A DNA stretch of 64,000 nt from Crenalkalicoccus roseus. GTDB taxonomy: Bacteria; Pseudomonadota; Alphaproteobacteria; Acetobacterales; Acetobacteraceae. Location: positions 1 through 64,000 of the forward strand of contig NZ_SJDM01000008.1 of the NCBI RefSeq assembly GCF_004761865.1. Reading direction: 5' to 3'. The translations under genes were made by a program, and so were the position numbers. Shown in pieces: positions 9,030 to 18,240 of this stretch. The notes under the pieces are model-generated. The model did not search any database and was not told where the DNA came from. It saw only the letters and a program-made list of their open reading frames with translations. How positions within the stretch are numbered: the stretch's first letter is position 1; every line of letters begins with the position of its first letter.

Positions 9030-9881
9030 TCAGCGCGACGGGGGCGTGGACAGGAAGGCGGTGAGCGCCGCGGTGTCGCGGTTCGGCCCCGCCGCGTCCG
9101 CCGCCATCTGGGCGTAGAAGCGGGCGATGGCGCGGTAGATGCCGCTCGCCGCGTCGCCCTCGCCGATGAAGCCGGCGATCTCCTCCATCTCGCCCTCCCA
9201 GCGGTAGGCCTTCTCGAAGCTGGTCGGCACCATGCGCCTGAACCAGGCGAGGAGCTGCGGCTGGCTCGCTTCCAGCTCGCGGAACAGCCCCTCCGCCGCG
9301 CCGGCGCGGCCCGCCGCCAGCATCATCGCGCTGCCGAGGGAGACCAGCCCCTTGGTGATGCCGGCATAGGACATCTTCAGCGCCGAGGCGGCGCCGACCG
9401 GGCCCGGGATCACCCGCATGTCGAGCCCGCGCGCGCCGAGCGCCGCGAGCGCGGCGGCGCCGGGGCCGGAGGCGTAGAAGACCGGGGTGTAGCCATCGGG
9501 CCGCGGCGGGCCGCCGATGATGCCGGCATCGGCGAAGCCGCAGCCGGTCGGCGCGAGGACCTCGGCGATGCCGAGCACGGTCTCCGGGCTCACCGCGTTG
9601 CAGTCGGCGTAGAGCGGCTTGCGCGGGGCGGCGGCGAGGTGCGGCGCCAGGCGCTCGGCCAGCGCGCGCGCCTCCGCCGGCGGGACGATGGAGAGGATGA
9701 TCTCGGCCCCGGCGATGGCCGCATCCTCCACCGCGCGCATCCCGGCGGCGGCGGCGCGCTCGGCGCTGCGGGGGCTGCGCCCGGCGAGGGAGGTCAGCAC
9801 GGTCACGCCATGCTCGGCGAGGCGGCGGGCGACACCGGCACCCATGGCGCCCTGGGCGATGACGGCGACGACGGGGGGCAT
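9030..9881 (-). CDS. NAD(P)-binding 6-phosphogluconate dehydrogenase-like protein with DUF1932 domain
   Basis: A 283-residue protein related to beta-hydroxyacid dehydrogenases. Residues 1-160 form the Rossmann domain (VAVIAQGAMGAGVARRL, where the glycine motif is AQGAMG). The C-terminal helical region (ALKMSYAGITKGL onward) is the DUF1932-type domain that replaces the usual 6PGDH C-terminus. The conserved Lys of the family is in SALKMSYAG. GGAGGA stands 5 bases before the ATG. It lies 8 bases upstream of the FAD monooxygenase and is probably cotranscribed. Substrate unknown. Confidence 0.85.
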   Translation of the reverse strand: MPPVVAVIAQGAMGAGVARRLAEHGVTVLTSLAGRSPRSAERAAAAGMRAVEDAAIAGAEIILSIVPPAEARALAERLAPHLAAAPRKPLYADCNAVSPETVLGIAEVLAPTGCGFADAGIIGGPPRPDGYTPVFYASGPGAAALAALGARGLDMRVIPGPVGAASALKMSYAGITKGLVSLGSAMMLAAGRAGAAEGLFRELEASQPQLLAWFRRMVPTSFEKAYRWEGEMEEIAGFIGEGDAASGIYRAIARFYAQMAADAAGPNRDTAALTAFLSTPPSR

Positions 9882-9980
9882 GGCGTCCTCCTGCTTGGGG
9901 CGCCCCCCATGATGGCGCTCCCCGCCCGGTTTGACAGGGGCCGCCGGCCGGGCGCTGATGGGCGGGGAGGAACGCCGCCC

Positions 9981-11096
9981 ATGGACCCGCTGTTCGACCC
10001 CGCCGAGTTCCGCATCCCGCCCGGCGTCGCGCATGTCTGCGCCGGCGGCGAGACGCCCTTCCTGCGCCGGCACGACGCCGCCCTGCTCGCCTATGCCGCG
10101 GACAAGAGCGCCGGCGCGCCCGGCCGCGCGGCGCAGGAGGCGCGGGTGGCGCGCGCGCGCGACCTCGCCGCCGCTGCCTGGGGCGTAAATCCGGCCGATA
10201 TCGGCTTCTGCGCCCATGTGGCCGAGGGCGTCTCGCTGGTGGTGGAGAGCCTCGACTGGCGCGAGGGCGACAACGTGGTCATGGACCCGGACGAGTATCC
10301 CTCCGTGGTCGCCCCCGCGGCGTTGCGGCGCCACCCGCGCGTGGAGGTCCGCCACGCCCGCATGAAAGACCCGGAGGCGGTGGCAGCGGCGGTGGACGGG
10401 CAGACGCGGCTGATCGGCGTCTCCCATGTCTCCTACCTGACCGGGGAGCGCTTCGACCTGGCGCCGCTGCGGCGCATCGCCGACCGGGTCGGCGCGCTGC
10501 TGGTGGTGGACCACACCCAGGCCGCGGGCTACCTGCCGATCCGCCCGCACCTCGCCGACTTCGCCTTCGCCGCGACCTACAAGTGGCTGCTCGGCATGAC
10601 GGGAACGGCCATCGCCTACTGGAACCGCGCGCGCCAGCCCGCCTGGGCGCCGGCGACGGCGGGGTGGCACTCCCTCGCCACCGGCACGGCGCGGCCGGAT
10701 TATGCGGGCGGGCTGGCGCTGGTGCCGGACGCGATGCGCTTCGCCCGCGGCAATCCCGCCCATGCCTCGCTCTACGTATTGGCCTCGGCGCTGGAATGGC
10801 TGTCGCAACACGAGGCCGAGGCCGTGCGGCGCCATGTGCAGGCACTGACCACGGCGCTGCTGGCGCGGCTGCGCGAGGCCGGGATTCCGAGCACCACGCC
10901 GGAGGATCCCGCCCGGCACGGCGCCAGCGTCTGCATCGCCACGCCGGAGGCGGCCGGGCTCGCGCGCGTGCTGCAGGAGCGCGGCGTCTGGGCATGGAAT
11001 GGGCGCGGCCGCGTCCGCTTCAGCTTCCACGGCTACAACGGCATGGCGGATGTGGAGCGGATCATGGCGGCGCTCCGCGCGACCTGGCGCGCCTAG
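9981..11096 (+). CDS. Class V aminotransferase-fold PLP enzyme
   Basis: A 371-residue fold-type I PLP enzyme of the cysteine desulfurase/kynureninase/isopenicillin N epimerase group. The Schiff-base Lys is in FAATYKWLLG (Lys201), and the PLP-ring Asp with its neighbouring His is in VVDHTQAAG (Asp177). A GGGGAGG ribosome site lies 10 bases before the ATG. There is no SufS-type active-site Cys loop, so a desulfurase role is unlikely. It is divergent from the dehydrogenase gene with 99 bases between, which must hold both promoters. Confidence 0.83.
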   Translation: MDPLFDPAEFRIPPGVAHVCAGGETPFLRRHDAALLAYAADKSAGAPGRAAQEARVARARDLAAAAWGVNPADIGFCAHVAEGVSLVVESLDWREGDNVVMDPDEYPSVVAPAALRRHPRVEVRHARMKDPEAVAAAVDGQTRLIGVSHVSYLTGERFDLAPLRRIADRVGALLVVDHTQAAGYLPIRPHLADFAFAATYKWLLGMTGTAIAYWNRARQPAWAPATAGWHSLATGTARPDYAGGLALVPDAMRFARGNPAHASLYVLASALEWLSQHEAEAVRRHVQALTTALLARLREAGIPSTTPEDPARHGASVCIATPEAAGLARVLQERGVWAWNGRGRVRFSFHGYNGMADVERIMAALRATWRA

Positions 11097-11181
11097 GCGC
11101 CGGCGCCGCCCCGCCCTATCCTCCCGGCAACCGCCGGGAGGAGGCACCGCTCCCTTCCGGCCGCCAAGGAGGAGAGGTCCG

Positions 11182-12042
11182 ATGCCGCCGACGCTGAGCG
11201 AGGAGCTGCAATCCTGGATCGGCCGCACCCGCGAGGTGGAGGAGGAGATCACCCTCGCCGCCGTGCGCCGCATCGCCGGCATGCTCGACTTCGACCCCGA
11301 GGGCTTCCGCCGCGGCGATCCCCTGCCGCCGCACTGGTTCACCCTGTTCTTCGGCGATGCGGTGCGGCACTCCGACATCGGCGCGGACGGACACCCGAAG
11401 CCCGGCGTGGTCCTGCCGCCTATCCCGCTGCCGCGCCGCATGGGCGCGGGGCGGCGCGTGACCATGCCGGGCACGCTGCGCATCGGCGACACGGCGACCA
11501 AGGTGGCGGAGGTCGCCGCCATCGTGCCGAAGCAGGCGCGCACCGGCTTCATCACCGTGCTGACGATGCGCCACACCATCCGCCGCGGCGGCGAGACGGT
11601 GGCGGTGGAGGAGTTCGACGCCATCTACCGCGAGGCGGTGAAGCCGGGCGAGAAGAGCGGCGTCGGCGCCCCCGTCCCCGCGCCCGCGGAGGCGGACTGG
11701 CGGGAGGAGAGGCGCCTCGATGCCGCGCTGGTGTTCCGCTACTCCGCCGTCACCTGGAACGCGCACCGCATCCACTACGACGCCGACTATGCGCGGCAGG
11801 AGGAAGGCTACCCGCACACCGTGCAGAATGGCGGGCTGACGATGCAGCTCGCCCTCGACGCGGCGGTGAGGCACACCAGGGGGCGCCTCGCCGCCTACAC
11901 CGCGCGGCTGACGCGGCCGATCTATGTCGGCGACACCATCACCCTCGCCGGAAGGGCGCCGCGGGACGGCAAGGTCGCCGCCTGGGTGCAGGACCGCGAC
12001 GGACATCTCTGCGCCGAGCTGGAGTGCGAGTTCGCGCCATGA
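11182..12042 (+). CDS. MaoC-type acyl-CoA hydratase with FAS1-like N-terminal domain (itaconyl/mesaconyl-CoA hydratase candidate)
   Basis: A 286-residue double hot-dog hydratase. The C-terminal half carries the catalytic region FRYSAVTWNAHRIHYDADYA and a later HTVQNGGLTMQL; the N-terminal half (WIGRTREVEEEIT, then LPPHWFTLFF) is the FAS1-dehydratase-like domain. This architecture is shared by mesaconyl-C4-CoA hydratase (Meh) and itaconyl-CoA hydratase (Ich/RipB). AAGGAGGAGAGG precedes the ATG. Its stop overlaps the CoA-transferase start by 4 bases (ATGA). The product would be a citramalyl-type CoA ester; the precise substrate is inference. Confidence 0.85.
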   Translation: MPPTLSEELQSWIGRTREVEEEITLAAVRRIAGMLDFDPEGFRRGDPLPPHWFTLFFGDAVRHSDIGADGHPKPGVVLPPIPLPRRMGAGRRVTMPGTLRIGDTATKVAEVAAIVPKQARTGFITVLTMRHTIRRGGETVAVEEFDAIYREAVKPGEKSGVGAPVPAPAEADWREERRLDAALVFRYSAVTWNAHRIHYDADYARQEEGYPHTVQNGGLTMQLALDAAVRHTRGRLAAYTARLTRPIYVGDTITLAGRAPRDGKVAAWVQDRDGHLCAELECEFAP

Positions 12043-13241
12043 GCGGCGGGCCGCTCGAGGGTGTGCGGGTGGTGGACCTCACCACCGTCGTCGTCGGGCC
12101 GATCTGCACGCGCACCCTGGCCGACCAGGGCGCGGAGGTGGTGAAGGTGGAGGCGCCAGGGGGCGACATCCTGCGCTACCTGGCCGCCGGCTGCCGCACC
12201 CCCTCCATGTCCGGCAAGTTCCTCAACTTCAACCGCAACAAGCGCTCCGTGGTGCTGGACATCAAGCGGCCGGAGGGGCTGGCGGCGCTGCGGCGGCTGA
12301 TCGCGGCGGCGGACGTGTTCGTCTCCAACGTGCGGCCGGCGGCGCTGAAGCGGGCGGGGCTCGACCATGCCTCGCTGGCACCGGAGAATCCGCGGCTGAT
12401 CCATTGCGGTATCGTCGCCTTCGGCACCGACGGGCGCTACGCCAACCGCCCGGCCTACGACCCGGTGATCCAGTCGCTCTCCGGCGTCGCCGGCACCTTC
12501 CATCGCGCGATCGGCGAGCCGCGCTTCGTGCCGATGGTGATGACGGACCACATCACCGGCCTGGTCGCGGCGCAGGCGATCGGCTTCGCCCTGTACCGGC
12601 GCGAGAAGACCGGCCTGGGCGAGGCGATCGAGGTGCCGATGTTCGAGACCATGGCGAGCTTCGTCGCCTCCGAGCATCTCGGCGCCGCCACCTTCGACCC
12701 GCCGGAGGGGCCGACCGGCGACGGCCGCCTGCTCTCGCCCGACTACCGCCCGCTGCCGACCAAGGACGGCTACATCACCGTCCGTCCGAACAACGACCGC
12801 CAGGCCTTCGCCTTCTTCGACGCCATCGGCCGCCCCGAGCTGAAGCAGGATCCGCGCTTCGCCAGCCCCATCCTGCGCACCGAGAACGCCGCCGACTACT
12901 TCAGGGTGCAGGTGGAGGCGCTGGCGCAGCGCACCACGGCGGAGTGGCTGGAGATCTTCGCCGCCGCCGACGTGCCCGCCGCCGGCTACAACACCATCGA
13001 CGACCTGCTGGACGACCCGCATCTCAACGACGTCGGCTTCTGGAGCATCGAGGAGCACCCGACCGAGGGCCGCATCCGCCGCACCCGTACCCCTGTCACC
13101 TTCGGCGGCGGCATGCGCCGGGAGGGGCGGCCGGCGCCGCGCCTCGGCCAGCACACGCGGGAGGTGCTGGCCGAGCTCGGCTACGCGGAGGCGGAGATCG
13201 CCCGCATGCTGGAGAGCGGCGCGGCGCAGGAGCCGACGTGA
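12039..13241 (+). CDS. Class III CoA-transferase (CaiB/BaiF family; dicarboxylate CoA-transferase candidate)
   Basis: A 400-residue formyl-CoA transferase-type enzyme. The N-terminal Rossmann-like part has PLEGVRVVDLTT and QGAEVVKVEAPGGD. The catalytic Asp is Asp170 in MTDHITGLVAAQ, which lines up with Asp169 of formyl-CoA transferase. It would activate a dicarboxylate such as itaconate, mesaconate or citramalate using succinyl-CoA or a similar donor. It is translationally coupled to the hydratase before it and followed 10 bases later by the CitE-type lyase. Confidence 0.88.
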   Translation: MSGGPLEGVRVVDLTTVVVGPICTRTLADQGAEVVKVEAPGGDILRYLAAGCRTPSMSGKFLNFNRNKRSVVLDIKRPEGLAALRRLIAAADVFVSNVRPAALKRAGLDHASLAPENPRLIHCGIVAFGTDGRYANRPAYDPVIQSLSGVAGTFHRAIGEPRFVPMVMTDHITGLVAAQAIGFALYRREKTGLGEAIEVPMFETMASFVASEHLGAATFDPPEGPTGDGRLLSPDYRPLPTKDGYITVRPNNDRQAFAFFDAIGRPELKQDPRFASPILRTENAADYFRVQVEALAQRTTAEWLEIFAAADVPAAGYNTIDDLLDDPHLNDVGFWSIEEHPTEGRIRRTRTPVTFGGGMRREGRPAPRLGQHTREVLAELGYAEAEIARMLESGAAQEPT

Positions 13242-13251
13242 GGGACATGCC

Positions 13252-14121
13252 ATGACCGCCCGCCCCCTGCCGAACTGGCGCTCCCTGCTCTTCGTGCCGG
13301 CAACCGCGGAGCGCTTCGTCGCCAGGGCGCATACCCGCGGCGCCGACGTCATCATCCTCGACCTCGAGGACAGCATCCCGCCGGCGGAGAAGCCGGCGGC
13401 GCGCGATGCCCTGGCCGGCGCCGCCGCCGTGGTCGGACAGGCGGGCGCCGAGGTGTGCGTGCGCATCAACCGCCCCCTGGAGCTCGCCGTGGCGGACATC
13501 GCCGCCGCGGTGATGCCGCGCGTCGCGGCGCTGATGCTGCCGAAGGTGATGGGGCCGGAGCATGTGCGCCTGCTGTCGGAGGTGGTGGCGGCGCGCGAGG
13601 CGGCGCAGGGGATGGAGCCGGGCCACACCCGCCTCGTCGCCGTGGTGGAGACGCCGCAGGCGCTGCCGCACCTTGCCGCCATCGCCGGCGCGGATCCGCG
13701 CGTCGTCGCGCTCGGCCTCGGCGTCGAGGATCTGGCGACGGAGCTGGAGGCGGCGCCCTCCGCCGACCTGCTCTACCACTACGGCATGATGGTGGTGGCC
13801 GCCGCGCGCGGCGCCGGGATCCTGCCCATGGGCAGCGTCGGCGCCTTCGCGGATTTCCAGGACCTGGAAGGCTACCGCGCCTCGCTGCGGCGCTCCCGCC
13901 GCCTCGGCTTCGCCTGCGCCGCCTGCATCCACCCGCTGCACGTGCCGATCATCAACGAGGAATACGGCCCGACGGCGGAGGAGGTGGAGCGCGCCCGCCG
14001 CCTGATCGCCGCCTTCGAGGAAGCGGTGGGGAAGGGCCAGGGCGCGGTCGCCTTCGAGGGGGCGATGATCGACCTGCCGGTGGTGGAGCGGGCGCGGCGG
14101 CTGCTGGCGCGGGCGCGGTAG
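13252..14121 (+). CDS. HpcH/HpaI aldolase family, CitE-like acyl-CoA lyase (citramalyl/malyl-CoA lyase candidate)
   Basis: A 289-residue TIM-barrel lyase. Family motifs are NWRSLLFVPATAERF (residues 8-22), the Mg-binding IILDLEDSIPP (34-44), VETPQALPH with the acidic metal/substrate residue, and CIHPLHVPIINE near the C-terminus. It would split an (S)-citramalyl-CoA, malyl-CoA or related ester to a short acyl-CoA plus an oxoacid. As the last gene of the MaoC / CoA-transferase / lyase unit it completes a plausible C5-dicarboxylate degradation route to acetyl-CoA and pyruvate. Confidence 0.87.
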   Translation: MTARPLPNWRSLLFVPATAERFVARAHTRGADVIILDLEDSIPPAEKPAARDALAGAAAVVGQAGAEVCVRINRPLELAVADIAAAVMPRVAALMLPKVMGPEHVRLLSEVVAAREAAQGMEPGHTRLVAVVETPQALPHLAAIAGADPRVVALGLGVEDLATELEAAPSADLLYHYGMMVVAAARGAGILPMGSVGAFADFQDLEGYRASLRRSRRLGFACAACIHPLHVPIINEEYGPTAEEVERARRLIAAFEEAVGKGQGAVAFEGAMIDLPVVERARRLLARAR

Positions 14122-14137
14122 CGCCGCGCCGGGGCGC

Positions 14138-14770
14138 TCACAGCGGGGGCGGCTTGCGGGTGTGCACGAACTCGCCCCGGGCGAGATACGCCGCCTCCTC
14201 CGGCGTGGAGGCACGGCCGAGGATCGGGTTGCGGTGCGGGAACCGACCGAAGCGGGCGATCACCTCCCGGTGCCCGCGCGCCTGCCCGGCGGAGAATTCG
14301 TAGAGCGGCCGCAGCGGCGCCGCCACCGCGCGGGCCAGCGCATCGGCCATCGCCACCACCCGGTCGAGCCGCTCCAGGTGGTCCGGTCCCTCGGCGTGGA
14401 CCAGCGGCAGGTAGAAGAAGAGCTTCTCCCAGGGCCAGTCCAGCGCGTCGTACTGCCCGGCGCGGATCCCCTCCTCGGCGGTGCGCAGCGCCTTGGCGTC
14501 GCAGGCATAGGCCTCGGCGGTGCCGGCGAACAGGCCGCGCGGAAACTGGTCGAGGACCAGGATCAGCGAGAGCCGGCTGCGCGCCGCGCTCTTCCACGCC
14601 TCGAGCCGGCCGGCCCGCGCCTCGTCGAGCAGCGGCGCGAAGCGGGGCAGCGCCGCATCCATCCCGCCCCCGAACCAGCGGAGGATCATGTCGCGGTGCT
14701 CCTCCGGCGGCGCCTGCTCCAGCCCCGGCGGAAACCAGAATTCGTGCACCGCCCGCCAGCCTTCCTCCAT
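14138..14770 (-). CDS. DUF924 family helical protein
   Basis: A 210-residue all-helical protein of the DUF924 family, with the hallmark LVLDQFPRGLF, WPWEKLFFYLPLVHAE and RFGRFPHRNPILGR motifs. Biochemical function is not established. Structures of this group resemble TPR folds. GGGAGG stands before the ATG at MEEGWRA, which is why the longer upstream reading is rejected. It is convergent with the lyase gene (16 bases) and divergent from hmgA. Confidence 0.85.
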   Translation of the reverse strand: MEEGWRAVHEFWFPPGLEQAPPEEHRDMILRWFGGGMDAALPRFAPLLDEARAGRLEAWKSAARSRLSLILVLDQFPRGLFAGTAEAYACDAKALRTAEEGIRAGQYDALDWPWEKLFFYLPLVHAEGPDHLERLDRVVAMADALARAVAAPLRPLYEFSAGQARGHREVIARFGRFPHRNPILGRASTPEEAAYLARGEFVHTRKPPPL

Positions 14771-14979
14771 CCCCGCCTCCCTTGCCACCGGACGAGCCTG
14801 CCACGATGGCACACCGTCCTGTCCAGGGCGCAGGCAGAGCTGCCGACGCTCAAGGAAGGCGGAGGCGTGCTCCGGGAGCCGGATCATGCTGTAGCGCACG
14901 GCGCGGCTTTCGGGGCAATCTCCCGCCCCTGCGACGGCGCGGGAGCCCCTCCTCCCCGCCGTGACCGAAGGAGTTCGCC

Positions 14980-16299
14980 ATGACCCTCGTTTCCCGCCCC
15001 CCCCGGACCGGCGCGGCCACCGAGGACGGCCTGATGCCCGGCTTCGGCAACGAATTCGCCACCGAGGCCCTGCCCGGCGCCCTGCCGATCGGCATGAACA
15101 GCCCGCAGAAGGCCCCCTACGGCCTCTATGCCGAGCAATTCTCCGGCACCGCCTTCACCGTGCCGCGCAAGGAGGCGCGGCGCACCTGGCTCTACCGCAT
15201 CCGCCCGAGCGCGGCGCACCGCGCCTTCCGCAGGATCGCGCAGGGCCAGCTCTGCGGGCCGTTGGCGGAGCCCAACCCGAACCGCCTGCGCTGGGACCCG
15301 CTGCCGATCCCGGAGGAGCCGACGGATTTCGTCGCCGGCCTCGTCACCATGGGCGCCAACGCGCCGGCCGAGGCGCTCTCCGGCGTGACGGTGCACGTGT
15401 ATCGCGCCAACCGCTCGATGGAGCGGGTGTTCATGGACAGCGACGGCGAGCTGCTGCTGGTGCCGCAGCAGGGGCGCCTCCTGCTCGCCACCGAATGCGG
15501 CCGGCTGGAGGTGGCGCCAGGGGAGATCGCCCTCATCCCCTGCGGCATGAAATTCCGCGTCGAGCTGCCGGAAGGGCCGGCGCGCGGCTACGTCGCGGAG
15601 AACCACGGCGCGGCGCTGCGCCTTCCGGATCTCGGCCCGATCGGCGCCAACGGGCTGGCGAATCCGCGCGACTTCCTGGTTCCCGCGGCCTGGTTCGAGG
15701 ACCGCGACGAGCCGACCGAGCTGGTGGTGAAGTTCCAGGGCACGCTGTGGGCGACCACGCTCGACCACTCGCCCCTCGACGTGGTGGCGTGGCACGGCAA
15801 CAACGTGCCCTGCAAGTACGACACGGCGCGGTTCAACACCATCAACACGGTCAGCTACGACCACCCGGACCCCAGCATCTTCACCGTGCTGACCTCTCCC
15901 ACCGCGGTGCCGGGGGTGGCCAACATGGATTTCGTGATCTTCCCGCCGCGCTGGATGGTGGCCGAGAACACCTTCCGCCCGCCCTGGTTCCACCGCAACG
16001 TGATGAACGAGTGCATGGGGCTGGTGCACGGCGTCTACGACGCCAAGGCGGAAGGCTTCGCCCCCGGCGGGCTCAGCCTGCACCCGCGCATGAGCGCGCA
16101 CGGCCCCGACGCGGCGACGACGGAGAAGGCGATCAACGCCGACCTCAAGCCGCACAAGATCGAGGGCACCCTCGCCTTCATGTTCGAGACCAGCCAGGTG
16201 ATCCGCCCGACGCGCTTCGCCATGGAGTGCGCGCAGCTCCAGAAGAGCTACGATGCCTGCTGGGACGGCCTGCCCAAGAGCTTCACGGGGGCGCGCTGA
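14980..16299 (+). CDS. hmgA: Homogentisate 1,2-dioxygenase
   Basis: A 439-residue cupin-type non-heme iron dioxygenase that opens the ring of homogentisate to 4-maleylacetoacetate in tyrosine/phenylalanine catabolism. Recognisable blocks are [21 protein letters not shown] at the start, [31 protein letters not shown] and the iron-site region [20 protein letters not shown] followed by [15 protein letters not shown] precedes the ATG. Its stop overlaps the fahA start (TGATG), so the two genes are translationally coupled. Confidence 0.97.
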   Translation: MTLVSRPPRTGAATEDGLMPGFGNEFATEALPGALPIGMNSPQKAPYGLYAEQFSGTAFTVPRKEARRTWLYRIRPSAAHRAFRRIAQGQLCGPLAEPNPNRLRWDPLPIPEEPTDFVAGLVTMGANAPAEALSGVTVHVYRANRSMERVFMDSDGELLLVPQQGRLLLATECGRLEVAPGEIALIPCGMKFRVELPEGPARGYVAENHGAALRLPDLGPIGANGLANPRDFLVPAAWFEDRDEPTELVVKFQGTLWATTLDHSPLDVVAWHGNNVPCKYDTARFNTINTVSYDHPDPSIFTVLTSPTAVPGVANMDFVIFPPRWMVAENTFRPPWFHRNVMNECMGLVHGVYDAKAEGFAPGGLSLHPRMSAHGPDAATTEKAINADLKPHKIEGTLAFMFETSQVIRPTRFAMECAQLQKSYDACWDGLPKSFTGAR

Positions 16300-17600
16300 T
16301 GGCGGTGGACGCGACGCACGACCCGGCGCGGCGGAGCTGGGTCGCCTCGGCCAACGGCCATCCCGACTTCCCGATCCAGAACCTGCCGCTCGGCGTGTTC
16401 TCGCCCCCCGGCGGCACGCCGCGCGGCGGCGTCGCCATCGGCGACATGATCCTGGAGCTCGGCGCGGTGGCGCCGCTGCTCTCCGGCGAGGCGCGGCGTG
16501 CCGCCGAGGCGGCCGCCGGGCCCGCGCTCAATCCGCTGCTCGCCCTCGGCGCCGGGCCGCGACGGGCGCTGCGCGGCGCCCTCTCCGACCTGCTGGCGGA
16601 GGGCAGCGCGCAGCACGAGGCGGCGGCGCCGCATCTGCACGAGGCCGAGGCCTGCGCGCTGCACCTGCCGGCGCGCATCGGCGACTACACGGACTTCTTC
16701 GCCGGCATTCACCATGCCACCAACACCGGGCGGCTGTTCCGCCCGGACAATCCGCTGCTGCCCAACTACAAATACGTGCCCGTGGCCTATCACGGCCGCG
16801 CCTCCTCGGTGCGGCCCTCGGGCACCGGGGTGCGGCGGCCGCGGGGGCAGCGCAAGCCCCCCTCGGACCCGGCACCGAGCTTCGGCCCCTCGCGCAACCT
16901 CGACTACGAGATGGAGCTCGGCATCTGGATCGGGCCGGGCAACGCGCTCGGCGAGCCGATCCCGATCGGCGAGGCGGCGCAGCACGTCGCCGGCTTCTGC
17001 CTGCTGAACGACTGGTCGGCGCGCGACATCCAGGGCTGGGAGTACCAGCCGCTCGGCCCCTTCCTCGCCAAGAATTTCTGCACCTCCATCAGCCCGTGGA
17101 TCGTCACGTCCGAGGCGCTGGCGCCCTTCCGCATCCCGCAGCCGCAGCGGCCGGAGGGAGACCCGGCGCCGATGGACTACCTCATGGACGCGACGGACCA
17201 GGCGGAAGGCGGACTCGACATCGCGCTGGAGGTGCTGCTGCTGACGCCGGGCATGCGTGAGAAGGGCATGAGACCGCACCGCCTCTCCCTCGGCAATGCG
17301 CGCCATCTCTACTGGACGGTGGCGCAGATGGTGGCGCACCACACCGTCGGCGGCTGCAACCTGATGCCCGGCGACCTGTTCGGCAGCGGCACCGTCTCCA
17401 CGCCCGGGCCGGACGGCTTCGGCTCGCTGCTCGAGATCACCGAGGGCGGGCGCAGGCCGGTGGCGCTGCCCTCCGGCGAGGAGCGCCGCTTCCTGGAAGA
17501 TGGCGACGAGGTGATCTTCCGCGCCCGCGCGGAGCGCGAGGGCTTCGCGCCGATCGGCTTCGGCGAGTGTCGCGGCACCGTCCTGCCGGCGCAAAGCTGA
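16299..17600 (+). CDS. fahA: Fumarylacetoacetase
   Basis: A 433-residue fumarylacetoacetate hydrolase, the last step of the homogentisate pathway, giving fumarate and acetoacetate. Family motifs include FPIQNLPLGVFS, DYTDFFAGIHHATN with the metal Asp and catalytic His, VPVAYHGRASSV, and LNDWSARDIQGWEYQPLGPFLAKNF carrying further metal ligands. The ATG shares bases with the hmgA stop. The maleylacetoacetate isomerase gene, which often sits between or after these two genes, is not in this window. Confidence 0.97.
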   Translation: MAVDATHDPARRSWVASANGHPDFPIQNLPLGVFSPPGGTPRGGVAIGDMILELGAVAPLLSGEARRAAEAAAGPALNPLLALGAGPRRALRGALSDLLAEGSAQHEAAAPHLHEAEACALHLPARIGDYTDFFAGIHHATNTGRLFRPDNPLLPNYKYVPVAYHGRASSVRPSGTGVRRPRGQRKPPSDPAPSFGPSRNLDYEMELGIWIGPGNALGEPIPIGEAAQHVAGFCLLNDWSARDIQGWEYQPLGPFLAKNFCTSISPWIVTSEALAPFRIPQPQRPEGDPAPMDYLMDATDQAEGGLDIALEVLLLTPGMREKGMRPHRLSLGNARHLYWTVAQMVAHHTVGGCNLMPGDLFGSGTVSTPGPDGFGSLLEITEGGRRPVALPSGEERRFLEDGDEVIFRARAEREGFAPIGFGECRGTVLPAQS

Positions 17601-17622
17601 GGGGCGGCAGGCCGCCGCCTCC

Positions 17623-18081
17623 TTATTCGTAGACGAGCGAAAGCGTCTCCGCGACCAGGGCGGGGCGCTCGCTTCCCTCGACCTCCACCGTCGCCTCCAT
17701 GGTCAGGCGATGGCAGCCATCGCCCAGCGCCTCGACGTTCTTCAGCGTCAGGTGGCCGCGGATGCGCGAGCCGGCCGGCACGGGGGCGGTGAAGCGCACC
17801 TTGTTCGAGCCGTAATTCACGCCCCGCTTGCGGCTGGCGATGCGGAAGATGCCCTGGTTCAGCTTCGGCAGCAGCGACAGCGTCAGATAGCCATGGGCGA
17901 TCGTCCTGCCGCCCGGCATCTCCTTCTTCGCACGCTCCACATCCACATGGATCCACTGGTGATCGCCCGTCGCCTCGGCGAACTGGTCTATCATCCTCTG
18001 GTCCACGGTCAGCCAGTCGCTGGTGCCGAGCTTCCTGCCGACATGCGCCTTCAGCGCCTCGACATTCTCCACCTCGAGCAT
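17623..18081 (-). CDS. MaoC family dehydratase (R-specific enoyl-CoA hydratase-like)
   Basis: A 152-residue single hot-dog protein. The hydratase-2 motif is intact: FAEATGDHQWIHVDVERA with catalytic Asp and His, and TIAHGYLTLSL. Likely reaction is reversible hydration of a trans-enoyl-CoA to the (R)-3-hydroxyacyl-CoA. AGGGAAGGAG lies before the ATG. It is convergent with fahA (22 bases between stops) and divergent from the amidase. Single-gene unit; substrate length not predictable. Confidence 0.88.
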   Translation of the reverse strand: MLEVENVEALKAHVGRKLGTSDWLTVDQRMIDQFAEATGDHQWIHVDVERAKKEMPGGRTIAHGYLTLSLLPKLNQGIFRIASRKRGVNYGSNKVRFTAPVPAGSRIRGHLTLKNVEALGDGCHRLTMEATVEVEGSERPALVAETLSLVYE

Positions 18082-18240
18082 GCGGTCTCCTTCCCTCCTG
18101 CGTTCTCGTTTGGCCGCGGGCGTCACCGCGCCTCTCCACCTGCGGATTAGTCGCATATCGGCCGGGGCTTGGCCAGACGCGCCCGTTGCCATCCGCCCCG
18201 CCCCGAGGGAGGCTTGGCCCATCCGAAGGGAGGAGATGCG

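Noticed and set aside
9030-11624. Reading the minus-strand dehydrogenase as an 864-residue protein
   Set aside because: The extra N-terminal part is antisense to the class V PLP enzyme and hydratase; a strong ribosome site and the family start fit MPPVVAVIAQG at 9881.
14961-16298. N-terminal extension of fumarylacetoacetase through the hmgA region
   Set aside because: It is a shadow frame of hmgA. The ATG at 16299 overlapping the hmgA stop gives a full-length FahA.
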